Positions 61,601 to 64,000 of a DNA stretch of 64,000 nucleotides are shown here, piece by piece. This stretch comes from Pleodorina starrii. Taxonomy: Eukaryota; Chlorophyta; Chlorophyceae; Chlamydomonadales; Volvocaceae. A model generated the notes under the pieces. It saw only the letters and a list, made by a program, of their open reading frames with translations, was not told where the DNA came from and made no database searches. Each line of letters starts with the position of its first letter. Position 1 is the stretch's first letter. The stretch lies in contig BRXU01000037.1 of NCBI GenBank assembly GCA_030267565.1, positions 62,001 through 126,000 of the forward strand, read 5' to 3'. A program made the position numbers and the translations under genes.

Positions 61601-64000
61601 CTCTCAAACTAATTTCTGCAACTTCTTTCCTTGCCCCCGTACAACCCTCCCCCCTGCACACCCACCATGTCCTTCTTGCGGTCCACCACGCGCATGTAGC
61701 CCGAGGCGTCGATCGACGCCAGGTCACCGCTCCGGAACCAACCACCCGGAGCAAACGACTCCGCGGTGGCCTTCGCGCGGTGCCAGTAGCCTGCGGGGGG
61801 GAGGGAGGGCAGACACGGGGCGCCGGGCAGTGCACACGGCACGGGTTGGGTGGCGTCAATTCCGGTGCTGCAAGTCATGCGCCGCCGCCGCTGCCGCCGC
61901 CGACGAGATGCGAAGATATGCCCGAGCGCTATGCGAAAACTTAAACTGTCGTTTTCGGTGTTCGGTGCAGGGGCGGCCGCTCAAGTTACCGGTTGAAACT
62001 GTTAGTACGCAAGCGTCCACCTGTTGGCGATCTACTTCAGGCCACAGATGCGCGGCACACTCTGCAGCGGCTGTCGCGCCTGAACGTCAGTTGTACGAGG
62101 CACAGCCACATAACTGGTTTAAGCACTGTCGCAGTTCATGGTAGCAAGGTAATGCCACGCCACGACCGTCCCGTACGCTCACCGTCGAAGACCGTCGACC
62201 CGCGGCACCACACCTCGCCGACCTCCTCCGACCCGGGGGTCACGTCGTGTTGGTGGCCGTGGTCGTCCTCCGCCACCACCCGCACCTGCGGTGGTGGGCG
62301 CAGCGCAAGAGCGCGGCATCACATACCGTGCAGATCCTCTCTCAGCCTCCAGATCACAGAGCGCCAATCGGCGATTTAAACCACTTTTTGTTGCCACATT
62401 CCAGAATACGGCAACCGCAACAAGACAATCCAGCAAACGGGGCACTCCACTACGCCAGAGAGAGTCAACCGTGGGAGCTCGCCTATGACTCAACGATTGT
62501 CTTATCTTCCCATTAGTGCCGATCGACGTGCCCCCAGGCGTATCTCCACCTCAATCCGGCCTCATTCCACTACCTGCCCCCACGCAGCCCTCGACCTTGT
62601 GCAAACCCTACGCCCTCCCGCCCCTGGCTTCCCTCCCCTCCCCTACTCCCTTCTCCCTACCTCCATGAGCACGAAGGGCCTGCCGCAGGTGAATATCATG
62701 TCCATCAGCTGCGCGGGGCCCAGGGAGGCCAGGTCCACGGAGGGAGGCTGCACCGCCCGGGTAGCCAGCTCGCCCACGCTGAGACCGGAGCTTGGCGTGG
62801 GTGCCGTGGCCGCCTGCTGGCAGGTATGCAGGCAGATGTGGGCGTTGGTGAATAGGTATGGTTAGGGAAAGAGTTGTGTGTAGGTCAGTTGTCAGCAGTC
62901 GAAAATCGGTTGGGATTTCACCGGTTGGGTGGGGCTTCCTGATGTGGGTCAGGGCCAGGAAGGCCCGTCGCCGCCGGACAGCACATACCGCCGGAGCAGG
63001 ATGCGCAAGGCGTCAGGACGGCTTCTCGATCGCCCAGCCTCAACGCAACCCCATGGTTTTCGCCGTTTCATCCCGATGCACGACCTGCCGCCTCGCTCTC
63101 GCCCCACCCACCCTTGCGTCGCGTCGGCGCCACCAGCCGTACGGCAGAATGCTCATGGAGATCTTGCCGCACACCTCCGTCATGCCGTACGACAGGAAGA
63201 TCTCGCAACCTAGCACCGCCACCGCGCGCGCCAGAATGGCGGGGCTCTGCGTGCTGCCGCCGCAGCTGAGCACGCGCAGGCAGGCCGTGTTGGCGGTGGG
63301 CAGCAGCGGGTTGTTGGCGATCATGGTGAGCATGGTGGAGGCCACATTGGTGACGGTGACGCGCTCGCGCTCTGCGAGGAGCCAGCAGGGGGGAGGAAAG
63401 GGAAGGGACAAAAGATCGGGCGTCGGCTTAATTTGCGCACAGGCATTGCAGCGTGGCTCGACAAGATCCGCGGATAGGCGGATAAGAATTAAATTTCTGA
63501 TGTGGGTCGGAATAAGAGCTGTCGATACTGTCTTACATTCTTACAGGCGCGTCGCAAAGCAGCATCTATTGCACTGAACGCGAGGTTGAGAGGAAGGGCG
63601 TGCAGCAGCAGCAGCAACAGCAACGCAGTAGCTTCGCCGCCGCCCAGTACGCGGCCACGAGTTTTACGCCGTGTCAGGGCAAGGTGCCATTGTTCACACG
63701 CGCTTTCTCACCCAGCGTGAGGATGGCGTCGGCGGGTGTGAAGGTGCGCAAGATGACGTGGCGGCCTCCCACCAGGGTGATCGAATACACGGCAAAGACG
63801 TCCACCAGGTGAAACAGCGGGGCGATGTGGCCCCACACGTCGCCGCCATGAAGCCGCATCTCTGTATGCGCGCACGGTAGTTAAAAGGGGGAGGGTGCGA
63901 GCCGCGGTTCGTGGATCGACTCAAAAGCGAATTTAGTTGGTTTGCACGGGAGACAGGATGGCAGGCAGGGCAGGGCAGATTGCACGGCACGAGGGATGTG
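1..64000 (-). CDS. PKS1: Giant modular type I polyketide synthase, AT-less, partial at both ends
   Basis: One intron-rich gene fills the window. I traced 49 exons from 63861 down to 1; each donor/acceptor pair keeps one frame, and the last exon (2689 to 1) ends in a split codon at the edge. The visible product is about 17,100 residues: loading ligase, KR-like insert, three ACPs, then nine KS-containing modules. Every KS keeps the catalytic Cys (TACSxSL), the first His ([12 protein letters not shown]) and the second His (KSxxGHxEP, or KxxxGHLEG in KS9). No AT domain lies between any KS and DH, so the extender unit must be supplied by a separate acyltransferase, as known for algal type I PKSs. 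Introns cluster in the KS domains; DH-ER-KR stretches usually sit in exons of 3-5.6 kb. Start codon, promoter, stop codon and terminal domain are outside the window. The symbol is by analogy with Chlamydomonas PKS1 and is not proven orthology. A split into several genes is unlikely because no stop or start interrupts the chain of matching phases. Confidence 0.5.
1267..1278. repeat. 12-bp palindrome GACCCRYGGGTC, copy 1
   Basis: GACCCACGGGTC inside the module 9 DH coding region; read on the minus strand within PTRGS. Confidence 0.5.
3770..10010 (-). CDS. PKS module 8: KS-DH-ER-KR-ACP
   Basis: Exons: end of 9901-10334, 9377-9702, 8934-9143, 4550-8770 and 3261-4266. KS8: DTACSSSL (near 9060), [12 protein letters not shown] (near 8465), [13 protein letters not shown] (near 8345). 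[17 protein letters not shown] (near 7855), the classical YGPAF motif (near 7375) and VLDCAFQLG (near 7255). [15 protein letters not shown] (near 6140) and [13 protein letters not shown] (near 5805). [11 protein letters not shown] (near 5160), SSIASLLG and QANYSAAN (near 4745). The post-KR piece NPFRWPAFL (near 4185) and the [15 protein letters not shown] (near 3890), are in exon 3261-4266 after the intron 4267-4549. A run of eight Thr codons and a strongly acidic stretch (about 3715-3640) flank the ACP. Full reduction is expected. The start of the ER is nearly identical to that of module 9. Confidence 0.5.
3989..4014 (-). repeat. Polythreonine codon run
   Basis: A GGT-type trinucleotide run encoding eight Thr in the linker just N-terminal of the module 8 ACP. 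Confidence 0.5.
10090..10101. repeat. 12-bp palindrome GACCCRYGGGTC, copy 2
   Basis: GACCCGTGGGTC in the acidic linker between modules 7 and 8; read as VTHGS. Confidence 0.5.
10270..17000 (-). CDS. PKS module 7: KS-DH-ER-KR-ACP
   Basis: Exons: end of 16547-21534, 16132-16364, 15677-15893, 15150-15447, 11222-14811, 10584-10963 and 9901-10334. KS7: VPYSRWDVD (near 16950), DTACSASL (near 16345; one Ser of the usual triplet is Ala), [11 protein letters not shown] split by the intron 15448-15676, and [13 protein letters not shown] (near 15325). [17 protein letters not shown] (near 14450) and LLDSFLQLG (near 13865). [15 protein letters not shown] (near 12815), [13 protein letters not shown] (near 12510), and a C-terminal part of the same type as ERs 1 and 8. 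[11 protein letters not shown] (near 11885), SSVASLLG and QANYSAAN (near 11435). [15 protein letters not shown] (near 10630), split from its C-terminal helix by the intron 10335-10583. An acidic Asp/Glu linker (10205-10106) precedes KS8. Full reduction is expected. Confidence 0.5.
11193..11210. repeat. CA dinucleotide repeat in an intron
   Basis: Nine CA units within the module 7 intron 10964-11221, close to its 5' end on the minus strand. Confidence 0.5.
12845..12856. repeat. 12-bp palindrome GACCCRYGGGTC, copy 3
   Basis: GACCCGCGGGTC, a perfect palindrome, at the start of ER7; read as DRPAGH. Confidence 0.5.
14812..15149 (-). other. Intron in the C-terminal part of KS7
   Basis: Donor GTGGGTGG after ALAAGR, acceptor GCCTTGCAG, phase 2, joining to [10 protein letters not shown]. 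No other element was seen. Confidence 0.5.
17220..21800 (-). CDS. PKS module 6: KS, inactive DH remnant, KR, ACP; no ER
   Basis: Apart from the last residues of exon 21769-23045, the module lies in one exon, 16547-21534. KS6: DTACSSSL (near 21125), [12 protein letters not shown] (near 20695), [13 protein letters not shown] (near 20565). The DH position (about 20100-19200) keeps the length of a DH but lacks both catalytic motifs: the H-motif region reads [13 protein letters not shown] and the Asp of the D-motif is replaced in [11 protein letters not shown] (near 19405). The structural KR half is present ([11 protein letters not shown] near 19090), but no ER is inserted after it. [13 protein letters not shown] (near 18375), SSVASLLG and QANYSAAN (near 17880). 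The nucleotide loop has lost its third glycine. [15 protein letters not shown] (near 17340). Expected product: beta-hydroxy if KR6 works, beta-keto if it does not. A run of seven Gln codons (18420-18440) sits just before the KR. Confidence 0.5.
18420..18440 (-). repeat. Polyglutamine codon run
   Basis: Seven CAG codons (CTG on the plus strand) in module 6, just before the KR nucleotide-binding strand. Confidence 0.5.
22100..29320 (-). CDS. PKS module 5: KS-DH-ER-KR-ACP-ACP
   Basis: Exons: end of 28807-34219, 28367-28576, 27680-28123, 27105-27400, 23570-26798, 23310-23401 and 21769-23045. KS5: VPLERWD (near 29190), DTACSSSL (near 28500), [11 protein letters not shown] (near 27835), [13 protein letters not shown] (near 27695). 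[17 protein letters not shown] (near 26575) and TMDSVLQLG (near 26025). ER: 25215 to about 24270, [23 protein letters not shown] (near 24205) and QANYSAAN (near 23765). The small exon 23310-23401 is not an obvious open frame by itself, but it encodes the post-KR piece ending [13 protein letters not shown]. It matches [12 protein letters not shown] of modules 3 and 4 and joins in phase to both neighbours. Two ACPs follow: [12 protein letters not shown] (near 22700) and [12 protein letters not shown] (near 22215). An acidic linker (about 22055-21965) leads to module 6. Confidence 0.5.
23570..25215 (-). repeat. Near-identical ER-KR block, module 5 copy
   Basis: Same block as modules 3 and 4, but lacking the short SPIGGDSSS insert near its start. 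Similarity ends at the donor of the intron 23402-23569; the following small exon has diverged. Confidence 0.5.
25578..25589. repeat. 12-bp palindrome GACCCRYGGGTC, copy 4
   Basis: GACCCGTGGGTC in the module 5 DH-ER linker; read as LDPRVT. Confidence 0.5.
26799..27104 (-). other. Intron between KS5 and DH5
   Basis: Donor GTGAGGAC after VPDGK, acceptor CCTCGCAG before GAGEGCFRR, phase 0. No other element was seen. Confidence 0.5.
29480..36480 (-). CDS. PKS module 4: KS-DH-ER-KR-ACP-ACP
   Basis: Exons: end of 36334-41296, 35891-36130, 35616-35675 (only 60 nt), 35078-35294, 34482-34748 and 28807-34219. KS4 is the only KS here with a recognisable N-terminal strand, [13 protein letters not shown] (near 36450). 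It also has DTACSSSL (near 35190), [11 protein letters not shown] (near 34145) and [13 protein letters not shown] (near 33995). [13 protein letters not shown] (near 33480) and LLDAAFHLG (near 32950). ER: 32084-31110, with [23 protein letters not shown] (near 31050), SSVASLLG and QANYSAAN (near 30615). Two ACPs of the same subtype, [12 protein letters not shown] (near 30005 and 29600), are joined by an acidic then Arg-rich linker (29870-29745). The intron 35295-35615 starts with GC instead of GT; only this donor restores the frame. All catalytic motifs are present, so full reduction is expected. Confidence 0.5.
30330..32085 (-). repeat. Near-identical ER-KR block, module 4 copy
   Basis: Same block as in module 3, with only scattered substitutions. 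It ends after [13 protein letters not shown]. Confidence 0.5.
34749..35077 (-). other. Intron in KS4
   Basis: Donor GTACGTTC after LTLAP, acceptor CACCCCCAG before [10 protein letters not shown], phase 0. No other element was seen. Confidence 0.5.
35295..35615 (-). other. GC-AG intron in KS4
   Basis: The donor reads ATGAG/GCAAGTGC and the acceptor GGCCGCAG/AGTGGC. The join [11 protein letters not shown] in phase 2 matches KS3; GT alternatives shift the frame. An imperfect CCCAGTG repeat lies at about 35501-35552. Confidence 0.5.
36720..42370 (-). CDS. PKS module 3: KS-DH-ER-KR-ACP
   Basis: Exons: end of 42119-47709 (KS3 N-terminus, VPYSRYDVD near 42295), 41433-41835 and 36334-41296. KS3: DTACSSSL (near 41565), [11 protein letters not shown] (near 41010), [13 protein letters not shown] (near 40880). 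[17 protein letters not shown] (near 40320) and LLDCSLQVG (near 39720). ER: 38876 to about 37900 with [18 protein letters not shown] (near 38725) and [13 protein letters not shown] (near 38410). [10 protein letters not shown] (near 37845), SSVASLLG and QANYSAAN (near 37410). Single [15 protein letters not shown] (near 36845) followed by [11 protein letters not shown]. Between DH and ER lies the structural KR half (ILYATQL near 39320). This module should reduce its two-carbon unit fully. Its ER-KR part is almost identical to those of modules 4 and 5. The intron 41297-41432 interrupts KS3 at the AG/MLSPEGR site in phase 1, a position shared with KS2, KS5 and KS8. Confidence 0.5.
37130..38880 (-). 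repeat. Near-identical ER-KR block, module 3 copy
   Basis: ER and KR together match the module 4 and 5 copies almost perfectly, including third codon positions. The match runs from [10 protein letters not shown] through the post-[15 protein letters not shown]. Confidence 0.5.
40813..40824. repeat. 12-bp palindrome GACCCRYGGGTC, copy 5
   Basis: GACCCGTGGGTC in KS3; read as VTHGSALP, where KS4 has LSQAAALP with no length difference. Confidence 0.5.
42540..48660 (-). CDS. PKS module 2: KS-DH-ER-KR-ACP-ACP
   Basis: Exons 47929-49059 (KS2 N-half) and 42119-47709 (the rest, a single exon of 5.6 kb). KS2: VPLERWD (near 48570), DTACSSSL (near 48125), [12 protein letters not shown] (near 47425), [13 protein letters not shown] (near 47265). 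[13 protein letters not shown] (near 46795) and QLDCVLQLG (near 46075). The ER block, 45095-44120, has [13 protein letters not shown] (near 44940) and [13 protein letters not shown] (near 44610), and is nearly identical to the ERs of modules 3 to 5. The KR that follows has VGGLGTLG (near 44055), SSVASLLG and the Tyr in QASYSAAN (near 43590), and clearly differs from KRs 3 to 5. Two ACPs follow: [12 protein letters not shown] (near 42995) and [12 protein letters not shown] (near 42645). All reductive motifs look intact, so the module should reduce fully. KS2 has an extra Ala- and Gly-rich loop after the active-site region (about 48060-47990). Confidence 0.5.
43908..43919. repeat. 12-bp palindrome GACCCRYGGGTC, copy 6
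   Basis: GACCCGTGGGTC in KR2; read as QTHGSL. Confidence 0.5.
44120..45095 (-). repeat. Near-identical ER block, module 2 copy
   Basis: From [15 protein letters not shown] to [10 protein letters not shown], nucleotide and protein sequence match the ER parts of modules 3 and 4 (and closely 5) almost base for base. The match stops at the KR border, where module 2 diverges. Confidence 0.5.
46892..46903. repeat. 12-bp palindrome GACCCRYGGGTC, copy 7
   Basis: GACCCATGGGTC, a perfect palindrome, at the KS2-DH2 junction; read as PDPWVG. Confidence 0.5.
48920..57990 (-). CDS. PKS module 1: KS-DH-ER-KR-ACP
   Basis: This is the most intron-rich module. KS1 uses exons 57373-57559, 56757-57074, 56128-56352, 55522-55795 and 54821-55274; it has DTACSSSL (near 56865), [12 protein letters not shown] (near 55720) and [12 protein letters not shown] (near 55540). 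DH (exon 52791-54604) has the H-motif [11 protein letters not shown] (near 54560) and the D-motif VDAAFHLG (near 53970). ER is spread over exons 52791-54604, 52354-52499, 51944-52051, 51400-51756 and the start of 50536-51135; it has [18 protein letters not shown] and [14 protein letters not shown] (exons 50536-51135, 50004-50184, 49250-49747) has VTGGTGGLG (near 50920), SSVASLIG and the Tyr in QANYVAAN (near 50060). The ACP is split between 49250-49747 and 47929-49059 and has [14 protein letters not shown]. The intron 51757-51943 has a GC donor. All catalytic motifs for full reduction are present. The amino-terminal glycine-rich strand of KS1 is poorly conserved. Confidence 0.5.
50185..50535 (-). 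other. Intron in KR1
   Basis: Donor GTGGGTGG after RGARQ, acceptor TGCGCAG before VAAPKLS, phase 0. Nothing else was seen. Confidence 0.5.
50945..50956. repeat. 12-bp palindrome GACCCRYGGGTC, copy 8
   Basis: GACCCATGGGTC, a perfect palindrome, just before the KR1 nucleotide-binding loop; read as PTHGSV. Confidence 0.5.
51757..51943 (-). other. GC-AG intron in ER1
   Basis: The donor reads CAG/GCGAGTGC and the acceptor CATTGCAG/ATC. Using GC joins GMAALQ to IIRSLGA in phase 0; the nearby GT (GCGA/GTGC) would break the frame. Confidence 0.5.
52052..52353 (-). other. Intron in ER1
   Basis: Donor GTGCGCCG after SSVPT, acceptor CCTCGCAG before VFVTV, phase 0. It contains one copy of the 12-bp palindrome. 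Confidence 0.5.
52066..52077. repeat. 12-bp palindrome GACCCRYGGGTC, copy 9 (intronic)
   Basis: GACCCGTGGGTC close to the 3' end of the ER1 intron 52052-52353. It is the one exact copy I place in an intron. Confidence 0.5.
54099..54110. repeat. 12-bp palindrome GACCCRYGGGTC, copy 10
   Basis: GACCCACGGGTC in DH1; read as PGPVGQ. Confidence 0.5.
55748..55759. repeat. 12-bp palindrome GACCCRYGGGTC, copy 11
   Basis: GACCCGTGGGTC in KS1 just before HGTGT; read as CDPRV, where KS6 and KS8 have LPAAA, again with no length change. Confidence 0.5.
55796..56127 (-). other. Intron in KS1 after GPAQQ
   Basis: Donor GTGCGCCG, acceptor TTCCCCAG, phase 0. The same position is used in KS4 (34220-34481). 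Confidence 0.5.
56353..56756 (-). other. Intron in KS1
   Basis: Donor GTGCGTCG, acceptor CACTTCCAG, phase 0, joining SSWTQ to ACNRAGML. No other element was seen. Confidence 0.5.
57560..57881 (-). other. Intron at the KS1 VPLSR/WD site
   Basis: Donor GTGCGGGC, acceptor TGCGCCAG, phase 2, splitting the Arg codon. The same position is used in KS4, KS6 and KS8. Confidence 0.5.
58014..58025. repeat. 12-bp palindrome GACCCRYGGGTC, copy 12
   Basis: GACCCGCGGGTC, a perfect palindrome, in the linker before KS1; read as TRGSE. Confidence 0.5.
58200..59770 (-). CDS. Three tandem loading ACP domains with Asn-Ser active sites
   Basis: Three consecutive carrier-protein domains follow the ligase. The first (core near 59650) has [14 protein letters not shown] followed by [11 protein letters not shown]; the second (near 59290) has [14 protein letters not shown] and [11 protein letters not shown]; the third is split by an intron and has LMSAG / LNSSDAVQL and [11 protein letters not shown]. 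Exons are the end of 59113-61051, then 58829-58978, then 57882-58329. The serine that carries phosphopantetheine is present in all three, but the usual Asp just before it is Asn and the usual Leu after it is Ser or Thr. All other ACPs of this protein keep GLDSL. Tandem ACPs at the loading site would raise the local concentration of starter acyl chains for KS1 (inference). The intron 58330-58828 splits a glycine codon of the third ACP motif, in phase 1. The C-terminal part of the last exon is the short N-terminal piece of KS1, ending VPLSR. Confidence 0.5.
58330..58828 (-). other. Intron in the third loading ACP
   Basis: Largest intron of the window. Donor GTGAGTTG, acceptor ATCCGCAG, phase 1, splitting the Gly of SAG/LNSS. 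No gene or repeat was seen in it. Confidence 0.5.
59850..60670 (-). CDS. Loading-region insert: two degenerate KR-like repeats
   Basis: Within exon 59113-61051, between the ligase and the first ACP, lie two related segments of about 110 residues. Copy 1 (about 60670-60350) contains [26 protein letters not shown] and [11 protein letters not shown]. Copy 2 (about 60185-59850) contains [25 protein letters not shown] and [11 protein letters not shown]. The order of these pieces matches the Rossmann half of a PKS ketoreductase (strand ending in a basic patch, the V-x-x-x-D strand, then P-P-L-x-G before the usual histidine-alanine stretch). Neither copy has a recognisable Gly-Gly-x-Gly nucleotide-binding loop or the Ser/Tyr/Asn catalytic set, so both look catalytically dead. 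A structural or docking role is possible, as is degeneration of an ancestral KR that was duplicated. The resemblance is my reading; a profile search would decide it. Confidence 0.5.
60416..60427. repeat. 12-bp palindrome GACCCRYGGGTC, copy 13
   Basis: GACCCGTGGGTC in the first KR-like repeat of the loading region; read as TDPRV. The second repeat has REPEL at the same place with no length change. Confidence 0.5.
60990..63861 (-). CDS. PKS loading region: acyl-CoA ligase-type AMP-binding domain
   Basis: Exons 63712-63861, 63112-63371, 62661-62816 (or 62813), 62183-62285, 61666-61790, 61230-61451 and the first bases of 59113-61051 encode the middle and C-terminal parts of an ANL-superfamily ligase. 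Visible in order: [10 protein letters not shown] (near 63830), the Tyr-Gly-Met-Thr-Glu motif (near 63190), [13 protein letters not shown] (near 62200), [12 protein letters not shown] and [13 protein letters not shown] (about 61740-61665), [11 protein letters not shown] (near 61435), and the catalytic Lys in [10 protein letters not shown] (near 61010). These are the usual adenylation signatures for activating a carboxylate and transferring it to a thiol. The GGENVY hinge region resembles acyl-CoA or 4-coumarate-CoA ligases more than fatty acyl-AMP ligases. Fused directly upstream of ACPs, it most likely loads the starter acid onto them (inference). The substrate is not readable. The N-terminal part, including the ATP P-loop, is right of the window; 63862-64000 looks intronic. 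The exact 5' limit of the third exon is ambiguous by one CAG. Confidence 0.5.
61791..62182 (-). other. Intron in the ligase domain
   Basis: Donor GTGAGCGT in a glycine codon after TVFD, acceptor CCCGCAG before [10 protein letters not shown], phase 1. Nothing else was seen in it. Confidence 0.5.
62286..62660 (-). other. Intron in the ligase domain
   Basis: Donor GTAGGGAG after FVLME, acceptor CACCGCAG, phase 0, joining to VRVVAEDD. Nothing else was seen in it. Confidence 0.5.
63372..63711 (-). other. Intron in the ligase domain
   Basis: Donor GTGAGAAA after CTG-G, acceptor CTCGCAG, phase 1. It joins ILTL to ERERVTVTN. Nothing else was seen in it. Confidence 0.5.

Noticed and set aside
1..64000. 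Bacterial PKS cluster with several genes
   Set aside because: Catalytic motifs are split by short introns with consensus borders, phases match across all 49 exons, and there are no ribosome-binding sites or intergenic gaps.
63862..64000. Additional ligase exon at the right edge
   Set aside because: A good acceptor (GCATACAG) precedes the exon at 63861 and the remaining bases show no ligase motif, so this looks intronic; the upstream exon must lie outside the window.

Overview
The window lies almost entirely inside one gene, read right to left on the minus strand. It encodes a giant modular type I polyketide synthase (PKS) and runs off both edges. The sequence looks like a nuclear genome of a green alga, probably Chlamydomonadales/Volvocales: very high G+C, many small GT-AG introns of about 0.1-0.5 kb, long alanine, glycine and proline stretches, and PKS modules that lack acyltransferase (AT) domains. 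Family knowledge: AT-less giant type I PKSs are known from green algae, and the one in Chlamydomonas reinhardtii (PKS1) has been linked to zygospore wall maturation. I call this a PKS1-like gene on that basis; species and orthology cannot be proved from the window.

I could chain 49 exons (63861 down to 1) whose splice phases all agree, giving about 51.3 kb of coding sequence (about 17,100 residues) with no internal stop. Layout from N to C (right to left): an acyl-CoA ligase-type loading domain (63861 to about 60990); an insert with two degenerate ketoreductase-like repeats (about 60670-59850); three acyl carrier proteins (ACPs) in a row (about 59760-58200); then extension modules. Modules 1 to 5 and 7 to 8 are KS-DH-ER-KR-ACP (fully reducing). 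Module 6 is KS-(dead DH)-KR-ACP without ER. Module 9 is cut by the left edge just inside its ER. Modules 2, 4 and 5 carry two ACPs each. No AT, methyltransferase or thioesterase is visible. The C-terminus lies left of the window and the N-terminus and promoter lie right of it.

Working model (inference): the ligase domain activates a carboxylic acid and loads it on the ACP triplet; nine KS domains each add two carbons supplied by a separate AT; most modules reduce the new unit to a saturated methylene pair; module 6 leaves a hydroxyl. The product would be a long, mostly saturated chain with rare oxygenation.

The main observations beyond the gene model are: a 12-bp palindrome, GACCCRYGGGTC, found 13 times across exons and introns; loading ACPs with Asn-Ser instead of Asp-Ser; tandem KR-like relics in the loading region; near-identical ER-KR blocks in different modules; and two GC-AG introns supported by reading phase. 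No RNA genes, CRISPR arrays, transposons or second protein gene were found. The long plus-strand reading frames are antisense shadows.
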